In this document: positions 6,758 through 17,064 of the stretch, one piece after another
Position numbering within the stretch: the first letter of the stretch is position 1
Layout: each line of letters starts with the position of its first letter
From: Phenylobacterium aquaticum
GTDB lineage: Bacteria; Pseudomonadota; Alphaproteobacteria; Caulobacterales; Caulobacteraceae
Length of the DNA: 26,203 nucleotides
Direction of reading: 5' to 3'
Assembly: GCF_947378715.1 (NCBI RefSeq)
Contig: NZ_CANCLE010000042.1
Location: 1-26,203, forward strand
The notes under the pieces: generated by a model
What the model was told of the DNA's origin: nothing
Seen by the model: only the letters and a program-made list of their open reading frames with translations
Databases searched by the model: none
Program-made: the position numbers and the translations under genes

Positions 6758-7929
6758 CGCTGAAGCCGGCGGTCACGGTCGCCCGCCGGATCGCCGAGAT
6801 CGGCCGCGCCGGCTGGGACGCCTGCGCCGGCAATCCCGACTACATGGCCAATCCCTTCGTGGGTTTTGACTTCCTGGACATCGCCGAACAGTCCGGCTGC
6901 GCGGTCGAACGCGCGGGCTGGGGGCCGCAGCACCTGGCGGTCGAGGACGAGGCGGGTCAGGTGGCGGCGGTCATGCCGCTGTACCTCAAGTCCCACAGCC
7001 AGGGGGAATACATCTTCGACCATGCCTGGGCCGACGCCTATGAGCGGGTTGGCGGGGCCTATTACCCCAAGCTGTTGTCGGCGGCGCCCTTCACGCCTGC
7101 GACCGGTCCGCGCCTGCTGGTGCGGCCGGACGTCGACGCCAATGAGGCCCGCGCGATCCTGCTGGGCGGGGCTGTGGCCCTGGTCGAGCGCTACGAAGCC
7201 TCGTCCCTGCACATCAATTTCCCGATGGAGCCGGAGTGGACGTGGCTGGGCGGACAGGGCCTGGCCCAGCGACAGGGCCAGCAATATCACTGGACCAATG
7301 CCGGCTACGTCACCTTCGAGGACTTCCTGGGCGCCCTGTCCTCGGGCCGTCGCAAGACCATCCGCCGCGAGCGCCGCGACGCCCAGAGCCAGGTGGAGAT
7401 TGTCTGTCTGACGGGGTCCGACATCACCGAGGACCATTGGGACGCCTTCTACGCCTTCTATATGGACACCGGTTCGCGCAAGTGGGGCCGGCCCTATCTG
7501 AACCGGCTGTTCTTCTCGCTGCTCGGCGAGCGGATGGCCGACCAGGTGCTGCTGGTCATGGCGCGCAAGCACGGGCGCTGGGTGGCCGGCGCGCTGAACC
7601 TGATCGGCGCCGACTGCCTCTATGGCCGCAACTGGGGCTGCACCGAGGACATCCCCTTCCTGCATTTCGAGCTCTGCTACTATCAGGCCATCGAATGGGC
7701 GATCGGACGGGGCCTGGCCCGGGTCGAGGCCGGCGCCCAGGGGCAGCACAAGATCGCGCGCGGCTATCTGCCGGCCCCGGTGCGCTCCGCCCACTTCATC
7801 GCCGATCGTCGCCTGCGGGCGGCCGTCGCCGACTTCTGCGATCGCGAACGGGCGGCGGTCGAGGGCGAGATGGAATGGCTGTCGGACGAATATTCCCCGT
7901 TCCGCGAGGGCGGGGAGAGGCCGGCCTGA
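6754..7929 (+). CDS. COG3146/DUF482 GNAT-like (FemAB-type) acyltransferase-fold protein
   Basis: A 391-residue protein of the family annotated as peptidoglycan biosynthesis/recognition or GNAT N-acetyltransferase. Family features seen: NPFVGFDFLDIAEQSGC near the start, HLAVEDEAGQVAAVMPLYLKSHS, the aromatic YIFDHAWADAYERVGGAYYPKL, then SGRRKTIRRERRDA and the C-terminal EAGAQGQHKIARGYLPAPVRS. FemAB-like relatives transfer amino acids from tRNA to peptidoglycan, but the substrate of this subfamily is not established, so I make no reaction claim. GTG at 6754-6756 overlaps the GDPD stop by 4 nt. The longer frame upstream lies inside the GDPD gene and is rejected. Confidence 0.88.
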   Translation: MTLKPAVTVARRIAEIGRAGWDACAGNPDYMANPFVGFDFLDIAEQSGCAVERAGWGPQHLAVEDEAGQVAAVMPLYLKSHSQGEYIFDHAWADAYERVGGAYYPKLLSAAPFTPATGPRLLVRPDVDANEARAILLGGAVALVERYEASSLHINFPMEPEWTWLGGQGLAQRQGQQYHWTNAGYVTFEDFLGALSSGRRKTIRRERRDAQSQVEIVCLTGSDITEDHWDAFYAFYMDTGSRKWGRPYLNRLFFSLLGERMADQVLLVMARKHGRWVAGALNLIGADCLYGRNWGCTEDIPFLHFELCYYQAIEWAIGRGLARVEAGAQGQHKIARGYLPAPVRSAHFIADRRLRAAVADFCDRERAAVEGEMEWLSDEYSPFREGGERPA

Positions 7930-7939
7930 GCCCAGCCGG

Positions 7940-8536
7940 TCAGGAGCGCTCCCAGGCCTGACGCAGCAGGGCGGTCAGGTCGACGTCGACCTCGGCAGGG
8001 CTCGCCAGGACGATGCGGGCCTTCAGCCGCTCCGACCAGCCGTCCTTGGCGGCGGCCGGCGACAGACGGAGCGACGCCTCCGGACCCACCGCCAGACCCA
8101 GCACCGCCTCGCCGCCCTTGAGCGGCCGGGTGGCGGCGAACTGGAATTCCCGGGAGAAGGCGGTGAAGCCCTTGCGCTGGCCGTGGACCAGAGCGGGCAG
8201 GCCGGCGACGGCGGCCTCAACGGCGGTCAGGATCGCCAAACTGGCGGGGTCGGTCCACAGGGCGGCGCGCAGGGTCTCAGGCTCGTCCCAGCCGGCGGCG
8301 GAGGGAAAGGCCATCGACAGCACATAGGCGCCGCGATTGGCGCCCAGGCCATGGTGGACCCGCAGCCATTCCGACCGCGCCTTGGGTTTGGTCTCAGGGC
8401 AGGTCTGGGCGATCACCACCCACTCCTCGATGGTCTTGCCGGTGTCGCGGGCCAGACCCTCCTGGACGGAGGCGAACCACTTCTGCTGGCGCGGCGTCAG
8501 GCTGCGCGAGTCGGGGGTCGATCCGGTGCTTCCCAT
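7940..8536 (-). CDS. DUF4287 domain protein
   Basis: A 198-residue protein. Residues about 13-66 are a DUF4287 domain: QQKWFASVQEGLARDTGKTIEEWVVIA is its typical opening, followed by KARSEWLRVHHGLGANRGAYVL. The second half (AVEAAVAGLPALVHGQRKGFTAFSREFQFAATRPLK) resembles DUF5655, a DNA-mimic-like or transport-associated domain of unknown role that is often fused to DUF4287. No catalytic motif, signal or membrane segment is visible. The start is ATG at 8534-8536, divergent from the HIT gene across about 50 nt. I cannot assign a function. Confidence 0.85.
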   Translation of the reverse strand: MGSTGSTPDSRSLTPRQQKWFASVQEGLARDTGKTIEEWVVIAQTCPETKPKARSEWLRVHHGLGANRGAYVLSMAFPSAAGWDEPETLRAALWTDPASLAILTAVEAAVAGLPALVHGQRKGFTAFSREFQFAATRPLKGGEAVLGLAVGPEASLRLSPAAAKDGWSERLKARIVLASPAEVDVDLTALLRQAWERS

Positions 8537-8589
8537 ACCCGTGGGCCTTTGTGCTAGGACGCTCCCTTGGACAGGCGGGAGCAGGCGTC

Positions 8590-9027
8590 ATGAGCTTGGA
8601 CGGGACCTACGACGACGGCAACATCTTCGCCAAGATCCTGCGCGGCGAAATGCCCTCGGCCCGGGTGTTCGAGGACGAGCACGTCTACGCCTTCATGGAC
8701 GTGTTTCCACAGGCGCGCGGCCACACCCTGGTGATCCCCAAACATTCGCAGGCCCGCAACCTGCTCGAGGAAGATCCGCAGGTGCTTGGCCCGCTGATCC
8801 TGGGCGTGCAGCGGGTGGCGCGCGCAGTGCGTGCGGCGCTGAAGCCGGACGGACTGGTGATCACCCAGTTCAACGGCCAGCCGGCCGGCCAGACCGTGTA
8901 CCACCTGCACTTCCACATCATCCCGCGCTGGGAGGGCGTGGCCCTGGGGCGGCACGCCCAAGGCGGCATGGCCGACCCGGCCGAGCTGAAGGTGCTGGCC
9001 GCCGAGATCGCGGCGATGATCGCCTGA
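8590..9027 (+). CDS. HIT family nucleotide hydrolase/transferase
   Basis: Histidine-triad proteins hydrolyse adenosine phosphoramidates and related nucleotides. The 145-residue protein shows NIFAKILRGEMPSARVFED at the front, FPQARGHTLVIPKHS, and the triad itself in VYHLHFHIIPRW (HxHxH with the middle His catalytic). It is the bacterial HinT-like type. ATG at 8590 is preferred because GGGAG lies about 9 nt upstream; an ATG 39 nt further left lacks support and would add residues absent from relatives. Its TGA abuts the stop of the convergent kinase gene. Confidence 0.93.
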   Translation: MSLDGTYDDGNIFAKILRGEMPSARVFEDEHVYAFMDVFPQARGHTLVIPKHSQARNLLEEDPQVLGPLILGVQRVARAVRAALKPDGLVITQFNGQPAGQTVYHLHFHIIPRWEGVALGRHAQGGMADPAELKVLAAEIAAMIA

Positions 9028-11148
9028 TCAGGCGGCGCGGCGACGGGCGGCGTTGAGGGCGGTGTCCAGCAGCTCCGCATGCTCGATCGGCTTGGCGATG
9101 TGGCCATCCATGCCGGCGGCGTCGCAAAGCGCGATGTCCTCGGGCAGAGCCGCGGCGGTCATGGCGATGATCGGCACCTGGCCTGGAGCGCCGGGCAGGT
9201 CGCGGATCGCCCGGGCGGCGGCCAGGCCATCCATCACCGGCATGTGCAGGTCCATGAACACCAGGTCGAAGCCGCCGTCGCGGACGGCGGCCACCGCCTC
9301 GGCGCCATTGTCTGCGGTCTCCACCTGGAAGCCGGCCGCTCCCAGCATCAGCATGGCCACCTGACGGTTCACCGGGTGGTCGTCGACCACCAGGACGTGG
9401 CGGGCCGGGCCGAGGGGCTGGGTCAGGTCGGGCAGGGCCGGGGCGGAGGCGGGCGCCTCGGTGGTGCGGGGCAGGGTGAGTTCGAACCAGAACCGCGAGC
9501 CCTGGCCCTCGACGCTGTCGACCCCGACCTCTCCGCCCATCAGCTGGACCAGGGAGCGGACGATGGCCAGGCCCAGCCCCGCGCCGGCGAAGCTGCGGGT
9601 GGAGCCGCCGTCGACCTGGGAGAAGGGCATGAACAGGCCCGCGATCTTGTCGGCGGGAATGCCAATGCCGGTGTCGGCGACGGTGATCCGCACGCGGTCC
9701 GTTCCGCTTGCCTCATCTGGAACTCGCGCGGCCGAGAGGGTGATCGCGCCCCGGTCGGTGAACTTGGCGGCGTTGCCGAGCAGATTGAGCAGCACCTGGC
9801 CGATACGCCGGGCGTCGCCAAGATGGATCAGGCCCGCAAGCCCCGCGAGGTCCAGCTCAAGTCGCACGGCTCGACCGCCGAGGCTGGGGCGCACGACCTG
9901 GGCGGTGTCGCGCGCCAGGTCGATGAGGCTGAAGGGCCCAGCAGCAAGCTCCAGATTGCCGTTATCGACCCGCGAATAGTCGAGCACATCGCTGATCAGC
10001 GACAGCAGGACCTGGCTGGAGGTCTGCATCACGGCGATCTGGGCGCGCGCCTCGGCGGGCAGGTCGCCCCGGGCGGCCAGCAGTTGGGCGTAGCCGGTGA
10101 TGCCGTTCAGTGGGGTGCGCATCTCATGGCTCATCACCGCCAGGAACCGGCCCTTGGCGCCGGCCGCATCCACCGCTTCACGGCGCGCCTGACGCGACGC
10201 CGCGAGGGCCCTTCTCAGGCCCGCCTGGGCGCGGCCGCGCTGGGCCAATACGCTGGAGAGGATCAGGCAGGAGAGCAGGACCGTGGCCAGGAAGAACTGC
10301 AGGAACAGGATGCGCTGGCCGATATCGCCGGGCGTCGCCGCTGCGATCGGGCCGAAGCCCCTGATGGTGGCGCCGGTCATGGCCAGGGCCATCAGGGTCA
10401 CGCCCAGCATGGCGTAGGGCGGGCTTATCCGGATGACCACCAGCAGGCCGATGGGAAAGACCAGGAACAGCAGCGGCAGGGGCGTCGTGAAGATCAGGGC
10501 GGTGACGGCGCCCATCAGCAGGACCAGGGTCACGCGCTCGACGGCGCCGGCCGGGGCGGCCCGGTCATAGCGCGAGAACCGGGCGAGCAGCAGGGCGGCC
10601 GGCGTCCCGGTGATCATGCCCAGATAGTCGCCGAGCACCCAGGTCGGCCAGATCTTGGCGAAGCTGGTGTTGAAGGCCAGGGCCGCGCCGAGCGTGCCAA
10701 CCGCCAGGGCGGCCGGCAGGGCGGCGAACAGCACGAAGCTGCGCACCCGCGCGACCGAGGTCATGTCTAGCGCTGCGCCACAGACCCGGCGAATGAGGAT
10801 GGCGGCCAAGGTCGATTCCAGCAGATCGCACGCGGCGATCAACAGCGCGCGATCCAGCGCGCTGCCGGTCTCATAGGCGCAGATCACATCGGTCAGGCCG
10901 CACAGGAGCCAGACGACCAGGGCCTGTTGTCGCGGCAACAGCAGCAGCGCGGCGGCGAGAATGCCGTTGCAGGGCCAGAGCACGGCGAGGCCGCCCGTGC
11001 TGGTCGTCAAGGCATAGGCCAGGATCGAGAAGGCTACATAGGCCAGCAGGAAGCCGAGGGGCAGGAACGCCGGTCGCGGCGTCTGGGCAGGGCGGAAGAG
11101 TTGGAGGCGGTGCACGCTCGACGAATCCCCTCGGGCCACGCCAGGCAT
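9028..11148 (-). CDS. MASE1 hybrid sensor histidine kinase with C-terminal receiver
   Basis: From ATG at 11146-11148 the protein has 706 residues. Roughly the first 290 form a polytopic MASE1 sensory domain (LAYVAFSILAYALT, LAVLWPCNGILAAALLL, WPTWVLGDYLGMITGTPA). The dimerisation and phosphoacceptor domain has His341 in VMSHEMRTPLNGITGY. The ATPase domain follows with the N box (LLNLLGNAAKFTD), G1 box (VADTGIGIP) and G2 box (GAGLGLAIV). The C-terminal receiver carries VLVVDDHPVNRQ, Asp633 in VFMDLHMPVMDG and Lys in IAKPIEHAE. Phosphate would pass from His341 to Asp633 and then perhaps to a separate phosphotransfer protein; none is encoded nearby. The start is uncertain, since an ATG at 11208 would add 20 polar residues and would overlap the clpA terminator. 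Confidence 0.93.
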   Translation of the reverse strand: MPGVARGDSSSVHRLQLFRPAQTPRPAFLPLGFLLAYVAFSILAYALTTSTGGLAVLWPCNGILAAALLLLPRQQALVVWLLCGLTDVICAYETGSALDRALLIAACDLLESTLAAILIRRVCGAALDMTSVARVRSFVLFAALPAALAVGTLGAALAFNTSFAKIWPTWVLGDYLGMITGTPAALLLARFSRYDRAAPAGAVERVTLVLLMGAVTALIFTTPLPLLFLVFPIGLLVVIRISPPYAMLGVTLMALAMTGATIRGFGPIAAATPGDIGQRILFLQFFLATVLLSCLILSSVLAQRGRAQAGLRRALAASRQARREAVDAAGAKGRFLAVMSHEMRTPLNGITGYAQLLAARGDLPAEARAQIAVMQTSSQVLLSLISDVLDYSRVDNGNLELAAGPFSLIDLARDTAQVVRPSLGGRAVRLELDLAGLAGLIHLGDARRIGQVLLNLLGNAAKFTDRGAITLSAARVPDEASGTDRVRITVADTGIGIPADKIAGLFMPFSQVDGGSTRSFAGAGLGLAIVRSLVQLMGGEVGVDSVEGQGSRFWFELTLPRTTEAPASAPALPDLTQPLGPARHVLVVDDHPVNRQVAMLMLGAAGFQVETADNGAEAVAAVRDGGFDLVFMDLHMPVMDGLAAARAIRDLPGAPGQVPIIAMTAAALPEDIALCDAAGMDGHIAKPIEHAELLDTALNAARRRAA

Positions 11149-11206
11149 GGTCCGCCGCCAACCGGGTGCTAGGCAAGCTCTCAGGGGTTGTCGAGACCGG
11201 GGCGAC

Positions 11207-11237
11207 AAAAAGCCCCAGGCGGTGACCGCCTGGGGCT
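11207..11237 (-). terminator. Intrinsic terminator of clpA
   Basis: Read on the minus strand, AGCCCCAGGCGG (12 bp arm), loop TCA, then CCGCCTGGGGCT, followed directly by TTTTG. Arms lie at 11226-11237 and 11211-11222, and the A-run 11207-11211 gives the U-tract. The stem is perfect and it sits 25 nt after the clpA stop, so it is a confident terminator. On the plus strand there is no useful T-run. Confidence 0.92.
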
Positions 11238-11261
11238 CTTGAGGTCGAACCTGGAGGCCGA

Positions 11262-13592
<2,331 letters not shown>

Positions 13593-13598
13593 CGGAAC

Positions 13599-13928
13599 CT
13601 AGTCCTTTTCCATGGTGCATTGAAGGGGGTGCTGATGCCGGCGAGCGGTATCAACCACCTGAGCCACCTTTGTTTCCGCCACTTCATAAGTGAACACGCC
13701 GCACACGCCCACACCGTGCTGGTGGACATGCAGCATGATCTTCGTCGCTTCTTCGCGCGACTTATGGAAGTACTGTTCCAATACGTAGACCACGAACTCC
13801 ATCGGAGTGTAGTCGTCGTTCAAGAGCAGCACTCGGTAAAGCGAAGGCTTTTGCGTCTTCGGCTTCGTCTGAGTGATCACCGCCGACCGGTCGCCCGTCG
13901 CCTGATCACCTTGCTTACGCTCGGCCAT
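13599..13928 (-). CDS. clpS: ClpS, adaptor of ClpAP
   Basis: ClpS binds the ClpA N domain and delivers proteins with bulky N-terminal residues. The 109-residue protein has a flexible N-terminal arm (MAERKQGDQATGDRS) and the core YRVLLLNDDYTPMEFVVYVL. The NDD/TPMEF residues form the N-degron pocket. HVHQHGVGVCGVFTYEVAETK follows. ATG at 13926-13928 has AGGAG 9 nt upstream. A frame extension to 14060 covers the probable heat-shock promoter leader and is rejected. It forms an operon with clpA. Confidence 0.96.
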   Translation of the reverse strand: MAERKQGDQATGDRSAVITQTKPKTQKPSLYRVLLLNDDYTPMEFVVYVLEQYFHKSREEATKIMLHVHQHGVGVCGVFTYEVAETKVAQVVDTARRHQHPLQCTMEKD

Positions 13929-14068
13929 CGAACAGGTCTCCTGACGGACACAGGTCCGCCCTACCTCTGGATTAGATATGGAAAAGCCAGCGGTTTGGAA
14001 GGGTCGAAATCGTCGCGAGCCGAGAGATCGACGGCGAGGCATAGTTTTGGTCACGCTCACAGGGCTCG

Positions 14069-14096
14069 AAATGGGGTCGAATGTGACAAATTCAAT
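14069..14096 (-). promoter_or_regulatory. RpoH (sigma-32) type heat-shock promoter for clpS-clpA
   Basis: On the minus strand, ATTGAA (14091-14096) is followed after exactly 14 nt by CCCCATTT (14069-14076). The sigma-32 consensus is CTTGAA, 13-17 nt, CCCCATnT, so 5/6 and all 7 defined -10 positions match. Predicted transcription starts near 14062, about 130 nt before the clpS ATG. The -35 overlaps the dinB stop codon (14092-14094). Confidence 0.65.
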
Positions 14097-15372
14097 CCTG
14101 AGCCGAGGATTTCCCCTTAAGGGCGCGCGCCGAAGTCAGGGCCCCTGCGCCGAATCGCGCCCGGATCGTGTCGGCGATCTTTTCCGTCGCCAGGGCGCGG
14201 GCCTCGCCACCGCCAAAAAAGTCGGTCTCGGCGGTCTCGGGCTCGACCAGTTCGGTCAGGCCCACCCCGATCAGCCGCCAGCTGCGGCCCGGCGCGCCGG
14301 CCTTGAGCTCCTGGGTGAGGAGCTCGCGGCCGACCTGCAGGACGGTGCGGGCCGTCTGGGTGGGCAGGGCCAGGGCCCGGCGGCGGGTGATGATCTTGAA
14401 GTCGGCCCCGCGCAGCTTCAGCGTCACCACCCGGCCGGCCAGATTGCCGGAGCGTGACTGGCGGGCGACCTTCTCGGCCAGGTGCGGCAACTGGTCCTCA
14501 AGCTCTGCCAGGGTCTTCAGGTCGTCCTCGAAGGTGGTCTCGGCGCTGATCGACTTGCGGACCTGATCCGGATTGACGGCCCGGGTGTCGCGGCCCTGGG
14601 CCAGGGCGTGCAACCGCAGGCCATTGGCGCCCAGCCGGGAGGCCAGATGCTTGAGGTCTGCGCGGGCGATGTCGCCAACCGTGCGCAGGTTCTCTCGCTC
14701 CAGGGTGGCGACCATGGCCGGACCGACGCCGGGCAGGATGCCGACCGGGCGCGGCGCCAGGAAGCTCTCGGCCTCTGCGGCCCCGATCACCGAGAAGCCC
14801 CGAGGCTTGTCGAGGTCCGAGGCGATCTTGGCCAGGAACTTGTTGGCGGCGAGACCGATCGAGACGGTGATGCCGACCTCGGCCTCGATGCGGGCCTGCA
14901 GGCGGGCCAGGGTGACGGCGGGCGGCCAGCCGTGCAGACGCTCGGTGCCGGACAGGTCCATCCAGGCTTCGTCGAGCGACAGGGGCTGAACGAGCGGCGT
15001 CAGGTCGCCCATCATGGCCATGATCCGGCGGCTCTCGGTCCGGTATTTGGAGAAGTCGGGCTTGATCACCACGGCCTGGGGGCAGGCCTTGAGCGCCTTG
15101 AACATCGGCATGGCCGAGCGGACGCCGAAGATGCGGGCGATGTAGCAGCAGGTGGTCACCACCCCGCGCTTGCCGCCGCCGACGATCACCGGCACGTCGC
15201 GCAGCTCCGGCCGGTCGCGCTTCTCCACCGAGGCGTAGAAGGCGTCGCAATCCATGTGGGCGATGGAGAGCGCCTCCAGCTCCTCATGGGCCACGACCCT
15301 CAATGAGCCGCAGGCCGGACAGCGGCGCTGGAACTCGCCGCGCTGGTAACAGTCGCGGCAGAGGGCTTTCAC
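14092..15372 (-). CDS. dinB: DNA polymerase IV (Y family) with N-terminal zinc ribbon
   Basis: DinB is an error-prone translesion polymerase. The catalytic palm is intact: IAHMDCDAFYASVEK (Asp41) and PLSLDEAWMDLSG (Asp-Glu about 133). Also present are the steric-gate segment around FYASV, VIVGGGKRGVVTTCCY in the fingers, helix-hairpin-helix region LPGVGPAMVATLERENL, and the little-finger domain to the C-terminus. Unlike E. coli DinB, about 35 residues precede the palm and contain Cys5, Cys8, Cys18 and Cys21 in CxxC-N9-CxxC spacing, a zinc-ribbon pattern. The 426-residue length reflects this extension. The ATG overlaps the stop of the ROK kinase by 4 nt. I see no obvious C-terminal clamp-binding motif. 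Confidence 0.95.
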   Translation of the reverse strand: MKALCRDCYQRGEFQRRCPACGSLRVVAHEELEALSIAHMDCDAFYASVEKRDRPELRDVPVIVGGGKRGVVTTCCYIARIFGVRSAMPMFKALKACPQAVVIKPDFSKYRTESRRIMAMMGDLTPLVQPLSLDEAWMDLSGTERLHGWPPAVTLARLQARIEAEVGITVSIGLAANKFLAKIASDLDKPRGFSVIGAAEAESFLAPRPVGILPGVGPAMVATLERENLRTVGDIARADLKHLASRLGANGLRLHALAQGRDTRAVNPDQVRKSISAETTFEDDLKTLAELEDQLPHLAEKVARQSRSGNLAGRVVTLKLRGADFKIITRRRALALPTQTARTVLQVGRELLTQELKAGAPGRSWRLIGVGLTELVEPETAETDFFGGGEARALATEKIADTIRARFGAGALTSARALKGKSSAQD

Positions 15373-16268
15373 GCGCCCCCCTCCAGGGGCCAGAGCCAGG
15401 CCGCGCCGCGCACGCCGGACGAGTCGCCATGCACGGCCTTGCGGACGGGCGTTGTGAAATGGTCGGTGAAGACGTGGGGGGCGATGGCGCCGGGCAGGCG
15501 GTCATAGAGGGCGTCGACGTTGGACATGCCGCCGGCCAATACGATGACGTCGGGATCGAGCAGGTCGCAGATCACAGCCAGGCCGCGCGCCAGGCGATCG
15601 ACATAGCGGTCAAAGGCGGCCACGGCGTGCGCGTCGCCGGACCGGGCCTGGGCGACCACCTCATAGGCCGGGGCGCCGCCGCCATGGTCGCGCTCCAGCC
15701 CTGTGCCGGAAATCCAGGTCTCCAGGCAGCCGTGGCGGCCGCACCAGCACTTGGGGCCGGGATGTTCGGCGGCGGTCGGCCAGGGCAGGGGGGTGTGGCC
15801 CCATTCGCCGGCCACGCCGTTGCGGCCATGGAGCAGTTGGCGGTTCACCACCACCCCGCCGCCGCAGCCGGTGCCGATGATGACGGCGAAGACCACGGCG
15901 CTCTCCGCGCCGGCGCCGTCAACAGCTTCCGACAGGGCCATGCAGTTGGCGTCATTGGCCAGGCGCACCGGCCGCCCCAGGACGCCCTGCAGGTCGTCGC
16001 CGAACGCGCGGCCATTCAGCCAGGTGGAGTTGGCGTTACGGATCAGGCCGTTGGCGGGAGAGATCGAGCCCGGCATGCCGACGCCAATGGCGGCGGCGGC
16101 CGCCCCGGCTTCGCGCTCGGCGTCGGCCACCAGCTGGGCGACGGTGCGCAGGGCGGCGTCATAGTCGCGCGGGTTGGGCGCCCGCACCCGCGCCAGGAAC
16201 CGACCGTCAGCGCTGAGCGCCGCCGCCTCGATCTTGGTGCCGCCAAAGTCCACGCCGATCCGGATCAT
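15369..16268 (-). CDS. ROK family sugar kinase
   Basis: ROK kinases phosphorylate hexoses such as glucose, fructose, mannose or N-acetylglucosamine. This 299-residue protein has the ATP-phosphate loop IGVDFGGTKIEAA (residues 4-16), the sugar-binding GVGMPGSISP and NANSTWLNG, and the catalytic ANDANCMALSEA. It also has VFAVIIGTGCGGGVVVN and the zinc site EWGHTPLPW plus CWCGRHGCLETWISG (Cys residues about 171-178), and there is no DNA-binding domain, so it is a kinase and not a repressor. The exact sugar cannot be told; the type resembles the fructokinase/NagK group. ATG at 16266-16268. It overlaps dinB by 4 nt, an odd pairing for a sugar kinase. Confidence 0.93.
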   Translation of the reverse strand: MIRIGVDFGGTKIEAAALSADGRFLARVRAPNPRDYDAALRTVAQLVADAEREAGAAAAAIGVGMPGSISPANGLIRNANSTWLNGRAFGDDLQGVLGRPVRLANDANCMALSEAVDGAGAESAVVFAVIIGTGCGGGVVVNRQLLHGRNGVAGEWGHTPLPWPTAAEHPGPKCWCGRHGCLETWISGTGLERDHGGGAPAYEVVAQARSGDAHAVAAFDRYVDRLARGLAVICDLLDPDVIVLAGGMSNVDALYDRLPGAIAPHVFTDHFTTPVRKAVHGDSSGVRGAAWLWPLEGGA

Positions 16269-16325
16269 AGATCATGGTTTGTTCTGTTTCGAGGCGCAAC
16301 TCAATCGGGTTCGGACGGCCGTGGC

Positions 16326-16988
16326 CTAGGAAATCGCCTCGGCGATCGCCAGACGCAGCAGGTCCCAGTCGTCGATGCGGGTGTGGCGCTCGGGTTCGGC
16401 GGGGGCCAGAGGCTGCAGGCGAGGGTCGGCGACCATCTGGAAGCGGCTGATGGCCGGGGCGTGCTCGGCGACCGAGTTCAGATTGGGCAGCAGGTCGTCC
16501 ACGAAGGCGATCGCTCCGGTGACCTGGGCGGCCAGGCCCGCCGCCAGCGGCCCCTTGGGCCCGGTATTCAGGATCAAGGGATAGTCCATGCCGTGGCGGC
16601 CCAGCCAGCGGGCCCGGGCCAGCCGCGCCTGGCCGGGCGCATTGGTCAGAATGACGACGCTGGCGTCCTTGGAGAGCGCCCTCAGCGCCTGTGGCCCGCC
16701 GGGGGCGAGCGGCATGTCGCCGGCCCCATAGCGGAAGAAGTCGTCATAGTGCCGGCGGCCTTCCTCCAGATCCAGGTGCTCGGCGGCGCCCGGCAGGTAG
16801 ATGTTCTGGAACAGGGCGAAGCGGTCGACGCGGAATTCCAGGCCGCGCCCCTCCAGGAAGCGCCCGAAGCCCTGCATGAAAAGACCCAGCACCTCGTCGA
16901 CGTCGACAATGACCAGCGGACGGGCTGTGTCGACGCCCATCGACCCCAGGTGGGGCGCCTTGACGCTGGGGATGTGCGGTTCGCTCAA
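16326..16988 (-). CDS. HAD-superfamily hydrolase-like protein
   Basis: A 220-residue protein with the four HAD motifs: I in LVIVDVDEVLG (nucleophile Asp29, acid Asp31), II in VVILTNAPG, III Lys in NTGPKGPLA, and IV in IAFVDDLLPNL. These predict Mg-dependent phosphohydrolase chemistry. The cap is the helical stretch between motifs I and II (MQGFGRFLEGRGLEFRVDRF). The substrate is unknown. The first 20 residues are polar and probably disordered; the ATG at 16986-16988 is the natural start, although an internal ATG (residue 17) is possible. It is divergent from divK across about 110 nt and may head the transcription unit continuing into the ROK kinase 57 nt downstream. Confidence 0.85.
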   Translation of the reverse strand: MSEPHIPSVKAPHLGSMGVDTARPLVIVDVDEVLGLFMQGFGRFLEGRGLEFRVDRFALFQNIYLPGAAEHLDLEEGRRHYDDFFRYGAGDMPLAPGGPQALRALSKDASVVILTNAPGQARLARARWLGRHGMDYPLILNTGPKGPLAAGLAAQVTGAIAFVDDLLPNLNSVAEHAPAISRFQMVADPRLQPLAPAEPERHTRIDDWDLLRLAIAEAIS

Positions 16989-17064
16989 AGGCGGTCTCCG
17001 GCGCGACTAACGCGAGTTTAAGGATATCCGTGAGATCAACAGCCTAATGGTGGGGCTGGCGATC

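Noticed and set aside
9079..10770. A 563-codon plus-strand open frame opposite the MASE1 hybrid kinase
   Set aside because: Antisense shadow rich in Gly, Gln, Asp and His; the minus-strand kinase has all its catalytic motifs.
13929..14060. Extended ClpS start at 14060
   Set aside because: The extra 44 residues match nothing in ClpS and would place the start at the predicted heat-shock transcription start; ATG at 13928 has a good AGGAG.
15303..17021. A 572-codon plus-strand open frame across dinB, ROK and HAD genes
   Set aside because: It spans three well supported minus-strand genes and has no recognisable domain.
17017..17022. TTTAAG upstream of divK as a CtrA box
   Set aside because: Only a partial half-site; no second TTAA at the required 7 nt spacing.
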